Below are positions 42,153 through 56,100 of a stretch of DNA of 64,000 nucleotides, one piece after another (within the stretch, counting starts at the first letter, position 1; each line of letters begins with the position of its first letter). The notes under the pieces are model-generated. The model saw nothing but the letters and a program-made list of their open reading frames with translations. It ran no database searches and was not told where the DNA came from. The position numbers and the translations under genes are program-made. The stretch comes from Mytilinidion resinicola (Eukaryota; Ascomycota; Dothideomycetes; Mytilinidiales; Mytilinidiaceae). Location of the stretch: positions 1,141,380 to 1,205,379 of the forward strand of contig NW_022985437.1 in assembly GCF_010093595.1 (NCBI RefSeq). The letters are read 5' to 3'.

Positions 42153-45100
42153 ATGGCCGACGTCGACGCCCCGGTCGTTGCAACGCAAAACGCTCCCAAC
42201 GGCCACGCCGAGGAGCATGCTACTCCAGCAGATGAGGAGAAGCGCATTGACTACCACGGAGCACCCTCCGCCGTTGAATTAGCGGAGGAGGGAACGGTAT
42301 CACACGCAGAGGACTCCGTGTCCTCAAAGGAACTCCCGGATCCTCCCACGCTTTCAGTTGAGACCCCGACGCTCAACCTGCCCAATGGACAGGAAACTCC
42401 GCGCACAGCCGACTTCTTCGACCATCGAATGCATGCAGATGCTCGCTCGCGAACCGACTCCCAGTCCACCGCAGCGACCACCGCTACCAGACCCTCGACC
42501 CGCAGCTCTTTAGTATTCGTTGTAACAGCGCTGGAGACAATCTCTGCGTCCAAGGATGCACGGAAGAACAAGAAGCTCGGGGACTCGACCGCTCAGGCGT
42601 TGGCTGCAATCAAGAGCGAAGGCGACCCTTCACACATCAACCCCGAAATCCTCTTCGAGCCCCTCCAGCTCGCCTCCGAAGCCCACACTGTCTCGGTGTC
42701 TATCACCGCCCTCGATTGCATTGGGAAGCTAATTAGCTACTCCTACTTCTCCGTCCCTGCCGATCCACACGCCCAATCCTCCGACGCTCCGCCTTTGATC
42801 GAAAGGGCTATAGACACAATATGCGATTGTTTTCAGGGGGAGGCGACACACCCGGACGTACAGCTGCAGATTGTGAAGTCTCTGCTGGCAGCCATTCTGA
42901 ACGACAAGATTGTTGTGCATGGGGCAGGCCTCCTGAAGGCCGTGCGGCTTACCTACAATATATTCCTGCTGTCCAAATCTAGTGCAAACCAGCAGGTTGC
43001 GCAAGGAGCGCTCACTCAGATGGTGGGAACTGTTTTTGAAAGAGTCAAGGGCAGGCTATCAGCTAAGGAAGCTCGAGTAAATGTCTCACAGGTATCTCTG
43101 GACAACGGCAAAAGCGGATCAGATGAAAGCATCCGGGAAGAGATTGAAGGAAGCACAGTCGGCGTGGATGGATCTGAGGTCGCTGCGGAGGAAGACGAAG
43201 ATGAAGAAGAGACCCCCGAAGCTTCAGAAGCTGGAACACACGAACCCAGCGACAAGCCTGTGGAGAAGCATACCGGCCCAAAGATTACCTTACAGAGCTT
43301 TGAGAATAACATGAGCTTCAATGACGACCGAATCCATGACAATGCGCCCACCCTTGTCACTAGAATCAAGGGACGAGCAACACCCAGATCCATATCTGGA
43401 CAAGATGCATCCCCGAACCCTCAGCATGACGGCGAAGGCTCTGACGAAGAGGAAGAAGACGAAATCTTCATTCGAGATGCATACCTCGTGTTCCGCGCCA
43501 TGTGCAGACTCAGCACCAAATCGCTCCAGGTGGAACACGCCGTGGATATCAAATCTCAAGGAATGCGGTCGAAACTGCTCTCCCTCCACATAATACACAC
43601 CATTCTCCACAACAACATAGTCGTCTTTATATCACCATATGCCACGATACGGAGTAGTAGCAGCGATGAGCCGACGACCTTTGTGCAAGCCATCAAGCAG
43701 TATTTATGCTTAAGTCTAAGCCGGAATGGTGCTAGCTCTGTGAACCGGGTGTTCGAAGTCAGCTGTGAGATCTTCTGGCTGATGCTAAAATACTTGCGGG
43801 TCATGCTGAAGAAAGAGATCGAGGTGTTCTTGAAAGAGATCTACCTTGCCATTCTTGAACGACGAACTGCAGCGGTCTTTCAGAAGCAGTACATCTTGAT
43901 TGTTCTGGGAAGGCTCGCAGCAGATCCTAGGGCGCTGGTCGAGATATATCTCAACTACGACTGCGATCGAACGGCCCTGGACAACATGTACCAGAGGATC
44001 GTAGAACATCTTTCTAGGATATCTAGTACTCCTGTTGCGATCACGCCGATCCAACAACAAGCCTACCAAGATCACCATGGCAAGCAGTCAAATCTGTCAG
44101 ACTGGCAAGCTCGGGGCACACTTCCACCAGCACTCTCGACAGCGTCAATGCATTCCCCCCACGAAGTTGACCAAGGATATCCCTTAGAATATGCTATGAA
44201 GCAGGAATCACTCGAAGCTCTGGTCGAGATTCTCCGCTCTCTTGTCAATTGGTCCCAGCAAGGCGTCGCGGAAGCTACTGCAGCCCTTCGCGAGTCCGAG
44301 TCAAGGGCATCTGTTGATGACTTCCGGGAATCGATAGATAACCGGACTACAGTAGACTCGCCACACCCTGGATTTGACTCAGGCACAGCAACGCCGCTAG
44401 CTGAGGATGACCCCAATCAGTTAGAGAAAGTGAAGCAGCGAAAGACGGCTTTGACGAACGCTGTGAGGCTGTTCAATTTCAAGCCTAAGCGAGGCATGAA
44501 AGCGCTTTTGAAAGATGGTTTCATCAAGTCTGAAAAGCCAGAGGACGTTGCTCGCTTCCTACTTGACAACGACGCCATTGACAAGGCATCACTAGGCGAG
44601 TTCCTCGGCGAGGGCGATGCAGCAAACATAGCCATCATGCACGCGTTTGTAGACTACATGGACTTTGCCAAGACACGATTTGTGGATGCTTTGAGGCGTT
44701 TCCTCCAGAGTTTCCGTCTTCCTGGAGAGGCCCAAAAGATTGATCGTTTCATGCTTAAATTTGCTGAGCGGTACATCACTGGAAACCCTAATGCCTTTGC
44801 TAACGCTGATACCGCATACGTACTCGCCTACTCTGTCATCTTGTTAAACACCGATCAGCATAGCACAAAAATGAAAGGACGCCGCATGACACCCGAGGAC
44901 TTCATCAAGAACAACCGCGGTATCAACGACAACGCCGACCTTCCAGAGGAATATCTTCTTGGGATCTACGATGAAATTGCACACAACGAGATCGTGTTGT
45001 ACACTGAGAGAGCGGCCGCGGCGAACCAGGGCATCGTAGTTCAGCCTACTGTCGGAATTGCTGCAAATATTGGACAGGCATTGGCGACTGTAGGGCGAGA

Positions 45101-48100
45101 TCTACAGCGAGAGGCTTATGTACAAGCATCAGAAGAGATGGCGAACAAGACTGAACAGCTTTACAAGTCATTACTACGAGCTCAACGGCGGACAGCAACG
45201 AAAATGCCTGTGTCGAAGTTCATTCCCGCGTCTTCTTTCAAACATGTCGGTCCTATGTTTGAAGTGACATGGATGCCATTCCTTACAGCACTCTCAGGTC
45301 AAGCACAAGAGGGCCACAATATTGAAACCGTCAGGCTATGCATGGAAGGATTGAAGCTTGCCATTCGTGTAGCATGTGTTTTCGATCTCGAGACTCCACG
45401 GCAATCCTTCGTTGCTTCGCTGGCAAGATTCACGAACCTTTACAACCTGAGCGAGATGAAGGCTAAGAACGTCGAGGCACTAAAAGTGCTCCTCGAAGTC
45501 GCGCACAACGAAGGAAACCACCTAAAAGAATCCTGGCGAGATATCCTTACTTGTGTGTCACAGCTTGATCGCTTCCAACTCATCTCGACTGGTGTGGATG
45601 AGAGGGCAATCCCAGATGTCCTAAAGGCACACATGCAACCCCCAACGTCCCGAAAATCCTTAACCGTGCCGAACCGACGCAGAGCTGCGCCTCATAACAG
45701 CAACGTTCACTATCAGGCCGATATTGCGGAGGAGAGCCGCTCCACAGACATGATACGAGCTGTCGATCGAATATTCACAAACACTGCCAATCTCTCGGGA
45801 GAGGCCATCGTGGACTTCGTGAAAGCGTTAACGCAGGTCAGCTGGCAGGAGATTGAGTCGTCTGGACAGAGTGAATCACCACGTACCTACAGTTTGCAGA
45901 AACTAGTAGAAATCAGCGGGTACAACATGACTCGTGTTCGTTTTGAGTGGACGAATATTTGGCAAATCCTTGGGGCTCACTTCAATGATGTTGGATGTCA
46001 TACCAACACCAACGTGGTCTTCTTTGCTCTCAATTCGCTGCGACAACTATCCATGCGCTTTATGGAGATTGAGGAACTTCCTGGTTTCAAATTCCAGAAG
46101 GATTTCCTTAAACCGTTCGAACACATCATTAGCAACACGACCGTCGTCCAGGTGAAGGACATGGTCCTTCGTTGTTTGATCCAGATGATCCAGGCTCGCG
46201 GTGAAAATATTCGTTCCGGTTGGAGAACAATGTTTGGCGTCTTCACTGTTGCTGCTAGGGAACCATACGGTTAGTCTCAAGCCTCAACCTGCAACTTAAT
46301 AAGTCTAACCAAAAGTAGAGGGCATCGTTAGCCTCGCTTTCGAGAATATCACTCAAGTGTATAATACCAGGTTTGGCGTTGTCATCTCACAAGGAGCATT
46401 TGCAGACTTGATTGTCTGTTTGACAGAGTTCTCGAAGAACTACAAATTCCAGAAGAAATCGCTACAGGCCATCGAATTACTGAAGGCGTCAGTCCCGAAG
46501 ATGTTACGGACTCCAGAATGTCCTCTCTCAGTTAGAGCTGGATTCGTCAAGGACAGCGAACAAGGGTCTTCTATTCCAAAGCAGCCTACCCGTCAAACCC
46601 AGGAGGAGCAATTTTGGTTCCCGGTTCTCTTCGCCTTTCACGACGTGCTGATGACCGGCGAGGATCTTGAAGTTCGGTCTCGGTCGTTGAATTACCTGTT
46701 CGAAACTCTCATCGCCTATGGTCACAACTTCCCACAAGACTTCTGGGATATGCTCTGGCGTCAACTTTTGTATCCAATCTTTATGGTGCTGAAATCAAAA
46801 TCCGAGATGAACAAGGTTCTTAACCACGAAGAGCTGTCGGTCTGGCTGTCCACAACTATGATCCAGGCTCTGAGGAACATGATCAAACTCTTCACACATT
46901 TCTTCGAGTCTCTCGAGTACATGTTGGATCGATTCCTTGATCTACTCGCGCTTTGCATATGTCAGGAGAATGACACCCTTGCAAGGATTGGGAGCAACTG
47001 CCTGCAGCAATTAATTCTACAGAATGTGCAGAAATTCCAACCAGAGCATTGGCATAAGATTGTCAACGCGTTTGTAGAGCTGTTCAACAGGACGGAAGCA
47101 ACTGCCCTTTTCTCAGCAGCTACAGCATCATCATATACACCGACTTCTTCGACACCTTCTAACGGGTATCGCAACGCGTCACAGCCCAAGACGCCGACTG
47201 CTGAGGCAAACATTACGGACCTACCGCTCTCTCAGACTCCGACTGAAGAGTCGCAAGACAATGCTCTCGGCATCAATGGCCTCCCGACACCGCGTCGATC
47301 CTCAGCCGTATCGTCCGAAGCGTCAATTACCACGCCCTCGGACACCCGTATGCCGTCGCCCCTCCCCAAACGGCAAACTGCAGAGCTAGAAGACTACCGA
47401 CCAGATGACCACAATCTCCAGCAAGCCCCGGTAGTTGTAACAGCCGCACGCCGTCGCTTCTTTAATCAAATAATCACCAAATGCGTTCTGCAGCTCCTCA
47501 TGATCGAAACTGTGCAGGAGTTGTTCACCAACGACGCCGTCTACGAGAAGATCCCGTCGGGCGAACTCCTCCGCCTCATGGCAGTGCTCAAGAAATCGTA
47601 TCAGTTCGCCAAACGCTTCAATGCGGACCGTGACCTCCGCACGCGCCTCTTCCGCGAGGGCTTCATGAAGCAGCCGCCAAATCTGCTCAAGCAGGAATCC
47701 GGCTCGGCGTCTGTATACGTCAGCATCCTCTTCCGTATGTACCACGACACGTCAACCGAGCGGGCGGCCTCACGCGCCGAGACCGAGGCTGCGCTCGTGC
47801 CGCTGTGCGAAGACATTGTCGCCAGCTACATTGAACTCGATGAGGAGACGCAACAGCGGAACATCGTCACGTGGCGGCCTGTGGTGGTCACCGTACTAGA
47901 CGGGTACACCGGATTCCCGGAGCCGGAGTTCGAGAAGCATGTCGAGGTGTTTGCACCACTGGTTGTAGGGCTATTGGGGACGGAGATGGTGGGAGATGTG
48001 CAGCGGGTGGTGCAGGCGCTGGTGATGCGCATCTTTGAGGCGAAGCTGGGGATTCCGCGCGTCCCACTCATGACGCCAGTTGTAAGAAGTCCCCGGGGCA

Positions 48101-48162
48101 GTTTTAGTGGTGGGGTAGGAGTTATGGGACAACAACAGAGAAGAGGAAGTAGGGGGAGGTAG
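42153..48162 (+). CDS. SEC7: Sec7-family guanine nucleotide exchange factor for Arf (large Golgi type)
   Basis: Two exons, 42153-46269 and 46319-48162, with a 49-nt intron (GTTAGT donor, TCTAAC branch, TAG acceptor, phase 1); 1986 residues, close to the ~2000 of yeast Sec7. After a disordered N-terminus come the DCB-like helices (ALETISASKDARKNKKL near 125), the HUS region with its signature box NYDCDR near residue 600, and the SEC7 domain at about 762-950 (RKTALTNAVRLFNFKPKRGM to YDEIAHNEIVL). The catalytic glutamate finger lies in FLGEGD near 817, and the DxxVLxxSxxxLNTDxH-type segment reads YSVILLNTDQHSTKMKGRRM. C-terminal HDS repeats follow (e.g. LQLLMIETVQELF). It activates Arf GTPases at the trans-Golgi and drives vesicle formation. 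The C-terminus is Gly/Arg-rich. Confidence 0.93.
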
Positions 48163-49511
48163 TTGGGTGCTATCATTAGTCGAGTAAGATGTTCGGAAGC
48201 ATTGGGGATATGTAGGGTTAGTACTTGATACTTGGTCTAGCCTTCGCTGCGCGAGGTATTCATGGGCGTGTCAGGTGTTGGAGGATGCTTCTTAAGCGTG
48301 CGCCGCTGCACGCTTTGTAGAGTAGTTTTAGCCGTAGTCGAGTTTGGGAAAAGCGTCGCATTGCTCTAACAACTGGATTTGCGTGCTGTCTGAGCGTGAA
48401 GGCATTCGGTAATCCTTCGGACGAGAGCGCGCCAACGTCCGCGGAGAAGGTCCCTCCAACAATTTTGTTGTAAAAGAACAACCATGAGTTCTAAGACACT
48501 CCGAGCTGATTCATGCAATGGTGGACTGAGTGCCAAACCATGAACATGCAAGCAACCGCATCGAGCAAGAATGTGCTTTCAACGAGAGATGAGAGGGCGA
48601 TCTCTCGATAGAGCAGGTCCCCAAGGCGCAATGTATTGGAAGTCACCTAGGTAGGCAGGTATTTATCAACACCACGAGCATCGCTTTACACGAAATGAAA
48701 GGAGACATTGTGTCATGCAGGGAGGCTCTTGCACTCAGGACGATCTTCATCTACACTGTCTTACATGCTTGAGTCTTGCAATATGTTCTCCACGGATATG
48801 ATCTCTATGTCTCTAGTTTAATGTCTCCGTTGGACTGTTCAACAACAATTATATCGTCCTCGATGAGAGTACTTGCTTTCAAACTCTCATCCAGCCGGGC
48901 TGCAGCACGGTTCAGGGGTGCAGAAGTAGCAAATGCTGGATATGTCTTTGGGGTCGACTCGGAGCGGGTTCTGGCGCTAGCTCAAGTCGCATTAGGTGGC
49001 AAAGATAACGGTGCATAGCGGCGAAGGAGATCTTTGTGCACCGTCTCTTTTCCTCGCACCCATCGCCGGTGGCACATCGGCGGCGATGTGGTCCCTCTGC
49101 CACCGATCCCAATCGCCCAGTTGCGCCTATCCTGACTGCTTCTTTGCGCAGCCTCTGCCGCCGTCAGCCCGCATCGGGGCCTGGCCCCAAGCACACCCGC
49201 CAGCCCGCTGTGCATCAGCTTTCTCCGGGCTCAGTCGCTTGTAGTCACCATTATGACGAAGCCCACAAGAAGCGCTGTACTCTGGAGCTGCGTTTCGCTC
49301 CTTATTGACTGCTCGAGCCAGGTCCTGTCAACCACGCTTGGGCTTTCGAGCGTGGGTTGACCACCTCTTTTCGTCAATCGCCTTCTTTTTCACTCTTCTT
49401 CATCACCTGAGCCTCTCTCCTATTGTTTCCTGCTCGCGTTCTGAGATACCCTAATTCTAGTTCTGTATTCGCTCGGTAGCTTTTGCTGGCGTTCTCTTGG
49501 CATTCAGCATC
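48163..49511. other. intergenic; upstream region of the nitrate reductase gene
   Basis: 1.35 kb without a gene. Close to the nitrate reductase gene there is an AGATAA element at 49003-49008 (consensus HGATAR for the GATA factor AreA/NIT2) and a C/T-rich leader-like run at about 49370-49450. CTCCGTTG at 48823-48830 differs at one position from the NirA/NIT4 site CTCCGHGG. These are single short matches and could be chance. Confidence 0.45.
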
Positions 49512-52353
49512 ATGGGTATTACGACCGATGAAGAGCATATAGACACACCACATATGGAAGGCGAATTGCCACCAACCCCGCCCGAAACTGTCGTCGATGG
49601 GGAGGAGCGGAAAGAAAACGAAGACTCGAAGGACTTGACCTTATTTCCCCTACCACCTACGAGCAATCCTCCAACAAGTGTGCTCGAAGTCGATAAGAAA
49701 ACGCCAGATGCACATGTTCCAAGAGATCCACGGCTGATCCGATTGACTGGAGTCCACCCCTTTAACGTCGAGGCACCGTTGTCTGCCCTATATAACGAAG
49801 GGTTTCTGACCACTCCCGAACTGTTTTATGTTCGCAACCATGGTCCCGTGCCGCTTGTGGAAGATGAAGATATTCCGACGTGGGAATTCACGGTGGAGGG
49901 GTGAGTATCAAGGCCTGCCTGTATAACTGGATCATGTGCTTATTGATGATCAGACTGGTGGAAAATCCTATCACTATCTCTTTGAAGGAACTGATAGAAG
50001 ATTACGAGCAATTGACCGCTCCAATCACTCTTGTCTGTGCAGGCAATAGGAGAAAGGAGCAGAATGTAGTTCGGAAGACGAAAGGCTTTTCATGGGGCGC
50101 AGCGGGTGTTTCTACCGCGCTTTGGACGGGCTGTCTCATGTCAGAGGTCATTCGGCGAGCTAAACCAATCAGAAGAGCAAGATATGTGTGCATGGAAGGC
50201 GCAGACAAGTTAGTGAGTCGAAACTGTTACCCTTATTCAGAGTTTTACTAACCGTCCCAGCCAAACGGCTACTACGGCACCTCGGTGAAGCTCAATTGGG
50301 TAATGGACCCAAATCGCGGCATCATGCTAGCACACAAGATGAATGGCGAGATGCTACGGCCAGATCATGGCAAGCCACTGCGAGCGGTGATACCTGGTCA
50401 AATCGGCGGCCGAAGCGTGAAGTGGTTGAAGAAACTCATTCTCACAGACCAGCCGAGTGATAACTGGTATCATATATACGACAACCGAGTGCTACCGTTA
50501 GTCTCCACAGCCCCTTCTCCATTAACTCTACTAAAGGAGATAGTACAATGGTATCACCAGAAGAATCGGCCAGCAATCCATCGTGGTGGAAGGATGATCG
50601 ATACGCCATCTATGGGTTGAGTACAAATTCTGCAATTGCATATCCTGCACATGAGGAGCAGCTGTGCATTGTAGGAGCACCACAAAAGTACCGAGTGAAA
50701 GGATACGCATACGGTGGTGATGGACGGAGGGTAACCCGGGTAGAGGTGTCCATTGACAAGGGAAAAACTTGGAGGTTATCTAACATCGACTACGCGGAAG
50801 ACAGGTATCGAGAGGGTTACGAACAAAATCTATATGGCGGTTCCCTGGACGTGCCTTGGCGCGAGTCAAGCTTCTGCTGGTGTTTTTGGGCAATCGATAT
50901 CCCGGTCGAGGAGCTGAAAGGTGCGAAAGATATTTTGGTGAGGGCGATGGATGAAAGTATGAACATACAACCGAGAGACCTTTACTGGTCGGTTCTCGGA
51001 ATGATGAACAATCCCTGGTATCGCATCACGATAAGTCATGAAAATGACTACCTGAGGTTCGAACATCCGACGCAACCGGCACTTATCCCGGGTGGGTGGA
51101 TGGAAAGGGTGAAAAAATCTGGTGGGAATCTCATGAATGGGTATTGGGGAGAGAGGATAGACGGAGTAGAACCAGAGGCACCAGTCGAGGAACAGGTTAC
51201 TGAAGTCAAAATGACAAAGGACGATGTCAACCAGGTGATCACAATCGACGAATTGAGAAAACACGATACGGAAGAAAGCCCGTGGTTTGTGGTAAACGGA
51301 GAAGTGTATGATGGGACCGCGTTTCTCAATGGGCACCCAGGAGGTGCTCAAAGTATCATCTCTGCTGCCGGGCTCGACAGCACAGATGAGTTCATGGCTA
51401 TTCGTAAGTGCGATCTGCTTGATTCGAGGCCATGAGACTGACAATACGCAGATAGCGAAACTGCAAAGGCTATGATGCCAGCATATCACGTGGGCTCCTT
51501 AGACGAAGCCTCACGCCGCGTGCTCAGCGAAGGCGAAGTTCAGCAAGATCCATCAAATGAGCCTCGACCTGTCTTCCTCAACAGCCGCAACTGGACAAAG
51601 GCAATCCTGCACTCCAAGACGAACGTATCATGGGACACGCGCATCTTCTCCTTCAAACTCGAGCACGACGAACAGTCCCTCGGCCTCCCAACCGGCCAGC
51701 ATTTGATGATCCGTCTCCGGGATCCAGTGACGCGAGAAGCAATCATCCGCAGCTACACCCCCATCTCAGAAACTACCAGAAAGGGATATGCCGATGTCCT
51801 TGTGAAGATCTACTTCGACACTAAAGAGCGGGAAGGCGGCAAAATGACTAAAGCGATGGACGCGCTCCCGATTGGACACTTCATCGACTTCAAAGGCCCC
51901 ATCGGCAAGTTCGAGTACCTTGGCCGCGGCGTGTGCGCCATAAACGCCGTCAAGCGGAGCGTCAAGCGCCTCATCATGATTTGTGGCGGATCTGGTATCA
52001 CGCCCATCTTCCAGGTGCTTCGTGCGGTCATGCAGGATAAGGAAGATCCTACTACGTGCGTTGTGTTGAATGGGAATCGTCTGGTTGAGGATATCCTCTG
52101 CAAGGAAGATCTCGACGTTTTCGCGAGGGACAATGTCGACAGGTGCAAGTTGCTATATACGCTGACGAAGGGCCCAGAAGACTGGACGGGTCTTAGGGGG
52201 AGAATTGGGGCGCCATTGCTGAAAGAGCACTGTATAAAGGGGGCAGAGGGCGACACGATGGTGCTGATTTGTGGACCAGAAGCATTAGAGAAGAGTGTGC
52301 ATTCTGCGTTGAATGAGCAAGGTTGGCCGGACTCGGATTTGTTGTTCTTTTGA
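49512..52353 (+). CDS. niaD: NAD(P)H nitrate reductase, assimilatory
   Basis: Five exons by phase: 49512-49900, 49954-50212, 50261-50496, 50544-51403 and 51452-52353; 881 residues. All introns are 47-53 nt. The ATG at 49512 is the first in the frame. After an acidic N-terminus comes the molybdenum-cofactor domain, with the conserved cysteine in TLVCAGNRRKEQ, and the dimerisation domain (KGYAYGGDGRRVTRVEVSIDKGKTW). The cytochrome b5 domain has its haem histidines in NGHPGG and AIHSETA. The FAD domain contains RSYTPIS, and the NAD(P)H domain CGGSGITP and CGPEAL. The enzyme reduces nitrate to nitrite in the cytosol and is classically induced by nitrate and repressed by ammonium. It is followed in the same direction by nitrite reductase. 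Confidence 0.95.
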
Positions 52354-53144
52354 TTCGAACGGGTGCATTTGCGGCATATGGCATTAGTTCTAAGGCCTGG
52401 AGTTCGAGGATGAAGCATTTGTCTTCTGTTCTATTGCATCTGTATATAAGCATAGCTACGGCCATATCATCCTGAACATATGCGCACGAAACTGAAATAT
52501 CTCAGATCCACATGTTTCAGAGTCATGATCTTCCTCCTTTCCTACCCAAAACTTGACCTCTTCACACTCATACATCCCGTCAACCCCCCATTCTCAACAC
52601 CACATTATTACTCCATCCCAAAGCGGCATACCGGAGATCATCTCCGCTTATCGTCCCGCCGCCTTGGCATCCTCCACCAACGCCAAACACCAACGCGCCT
52701 CCTCTTATCAGGATCGCCCTCATCACCAAAGGCGAACCTCCCCGGAGATATCATCAACACGCAGCAGCATCCAGCCCCTCCCCGGCGTGTATCGCGGTGG
52801 CGCTGTGGGGGGCGTATCTCGTAGTCCGCGGGGGCCGGAGATGCTGGGGCTGGACGCGATGATGCACTGTTTTTTTTTTTATCATCACGCCCGTGGTTGG
52901 CTGGATAGGCGCATGCGGGCTAGTAAATCTGGTATTCTCCTGTGAGATGTTGAGAGCGCGGTTTTCTGCTCTCTTCTTCTTTACTACATCAAAATCTGTG
53001 GTCGCGATTTGTTGGGTTTGTGCTGTGATATCTTGAGTTTTGAGTGAAGTGCGTCTCAGGGAATTTGAACGTGAAGGAGGTTGAAGGCTCATCCGAGCTG
53101 CTTTGGGTGAATTGAAGGCGGCGGTTTCGGCATCGAAGGCGACA
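52354..53144. promoter_or_regulatory. niaD-niiA intergenic, promoter of nitrite reductase
   Basis: 791 bases. Two HGATAR matches lie on the minus strand: 52648-52653 (CGATAA) and 52705-52710 (TGATAA). A near-match to the NirA site occurs at 52824-52831 (GTCCGCGG, one base off CTCCGHGG). Because the genes point the same way, this region can drive only the nitrite reductase. I note the elements as candidate nitrogen-control sites without proof. Confidence 0.45.
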
Positions 53145-56100
53145 ATGTCGAACAGCGAGTGGAATGATGCCGAGGCTAATAAGCTCCCGGAAACGGTGAA
53201 GGGGTTGGAGGCCAATGGGGGGATTCCAAAGGATACGAAGAGGAAGAGGATTGTGGTTGTTGGGCTGGGGATGGTGGGCATTGCGTTCATGTAAGCTCTT
53301 CTCCAGTCTTGATGTCAACATCTCGAGGAGCATTGGCGCGTGTGAAGGCCGTCAGCAATTGCTAACGCGAAGGTGTTGAATAGTGAGAAGCTCATGAAAT
53401 ACGATGTCAAACGCCGCGAGTACGATATCATTGTCATCGGAGAGGAAGCGCATCTGGCGTACAACCGCGTGGGCTTGACGAGCTTCTTCCAGCATCGACA
53501 AGTTGAGAATCTATACTTGAATCCGAAAGAATGGGTATGCCGCAACCTTGATAACTCGAATCGCCTCAGGATGGATCGCTAACCTTCAATCTATGTAAAG
53601 TACTCATCAATGCCCGAAGGCTCGCTGAACTACCACCTCAATACCCTCGTCACCGAGATCGTGCAGGACGAAAAGGTTGTGAGGACCTCTGCCGGCGATA
53701 CCGTTCCCTATGATATACTCGTACTAGCTACAGGCTCTGATGCTTTGCTGCCTCGCCACACACCTGGTCACGATGCCAAAGGCGTTTTTGTATACCGCAC
53801 CATTGAGGACTTGCAAAAACTCATTGAGTATTCAGCGACTAGAAAGGGGACAACGGGTGCGGTGGTGGGTGGCGGCTTGCTCGGCCTGGAAGCCGCGAAA
53901 GCCATGATGGACCTGGAGGACTTCGGCCAGGTCAAACTCATCGAGCGAAATCGATGGGTCTTGTCACGGCAGCTGGATAGCGACGCTGGGGGTATGGTGG
54001 TGGAGCAGGTTCAAGCGCTAGGGCTTGATGTCCTGCTGAGCAAGCGGGTTGGAAAAATTCTAACGGATGACGACAATTCTGTTTCGGGCGTGGTTTTTGA
54101 GGATGGGGAGAAAATGGACTGCTCATGTGTATGCTTTGCAGTAAGTGCTAAGACCCTTCAGCTCTGCGAGAGATATTGATATCTGTAGATTGGCATCAAA
54201 GCTCGAGATGCGCTTGCACGAAAAGCAGGCATTAAATGCGCAGACAGGGGCGGCGGTATAGTCGTCAAGCCTGATCTCTGCACTTCCGTTCCAGGCATCT
54301 ACGCCATTGGGGAATGCGCAAGCTGGGAGAATCAGACATTCGGCCTGATCGCACCTGGTGTTGAAATGGCGGATGTCCTAGCTTTCAATCTTACTCAAGC
54401 AAAAGCACATGTCCCCCGGAAATTCAAGCGTCCAGATCTCAGCACGAAGCTTAAGCTTCTAGGGGTTGAAGTTGCGAGTTTCGGAGACTTCTTCGCTGAC
54501 CGCGATGGCCCGAAGCAATTGCCTGTACGTGTCGCAAAAAAGGAGGGCATTACTGAAAGCAGGACAAGTATCAAGAAACTGACAGACGGTCCGGCGCCGC
54601 CGCCTGTGAAGGCCTTGACATACAAAGATCCGTTCCAGCAGATCTACAAGAAATATCTTTTCACAATGGACGGCAAGTACTTACTGGGTGGTATGATGAT
54701 TGGAGACACCAAAGACTACGTCAAACTGGTGCCAATGGTCAAGAACCAAAAGCCGTTGGAGGTTCCACCAAGTGAGCTCATCATCGGCGCTCCCAAAGGC
54801 GATGACGACGGTGATGATCTGTAAGTCGCCATTATCGTTTGCAGACACACCAAACTGATATGTTTCCACAGTGATGACGATACTCAGATCTGCTCTTGTC
54901 ATAATGTTTCCAAAGGCGACGTCGTCAAGTCTGTCAAGGATGGTACCTGCAAGAGCATAGGCGACGTCAAGTCTTGCACGAAGGCTGGTACAGGATGTGG
55001 AGGCTGCATGCCTCTCGTACAAACGATCTTCAACAAGACCATGACATCGATGGGCCAGGAAGTCAAGAATCATCTATGCCCACATTTCGAATACTCCCGC
55101 GCTGATCTTTTCAACATCATCTACGTCAAGAAGCTCCAGGAATTCCAAGATGTCATGAAAGAATGTGGCAAGCATCCAGAATCCACTGGATGCGAAGCAT
55201 GCAAACCTGTCATTGGATCTATCGTCTCTTCGTTGTTCAACAAACATCTTCTGGACGAGTCTCGACGTGGCCTGCAAGATACAAACGATAGATTCTTGGC
55301 TAACATACAACGCAACGGCACCTTCTCCGTCATCCCTCGTGTCCCTGGCGGTGAAATAACACCGGAGAAACTCATCATCATCGGCACTGTCGCAAAGAAG
55401 TATGGCCTCTACACGAAGATTACTGGGGGCCAGCGCATCGACATGTTTGGCGCCAAGAAGCAAGATCTCATCTCCATCTGGACCGAGCTGGTTGAGGGTG
55501 GCATGGAGAGCGGCCATGCCTATGCCAAATCTCTTCGTACAGTCAAGAGCTGTGTGGGCACGACGTGGTGTCGTTTTGGCATCGGTGACAGTGTCGGTAT
55601 GGCCGTCCGCCTGGAGGAGCGCTACAAGTCCATCCGTGGTCCTCACAAGTTCAAGGGCGGTGTTTCGGGCTGCGTGCGCGAATGTGCTGAAGCTCAAAAC
55701 AAGGACTTTGGACTCATTGCAACAGAGAAGGGCTTCAATATCTTTGTCGGTGGCAATGGCGGCGCGAAACCACGGCATTCAGAACTCCTGGCGAAGGACG
55801 TACCCCCGGACGATATCATTCCTATTCTAGACCGCTACCTCTCCTTCTACATCCGCACAGCCGACAAGCTACAGCGCACAGCACGGTGGATCGAGAACCT
55901 CCCCGGCGGGATCAAGTACCTGCAAGAGGTGATTCTCGAAGACAAACTCGGCATCTGCAAAGACCTCGAGCAGCAAATGGCCGACCTCGTCGGCTCCTAC
56001 TTCTGCGAATGGACTGAAGTTATCAAAAACCCCGCCCGCCGCGCCCTCTTCTCCCAATTCGCAAACACATCCGACACCATCGTCGACACCATCGAGCCCA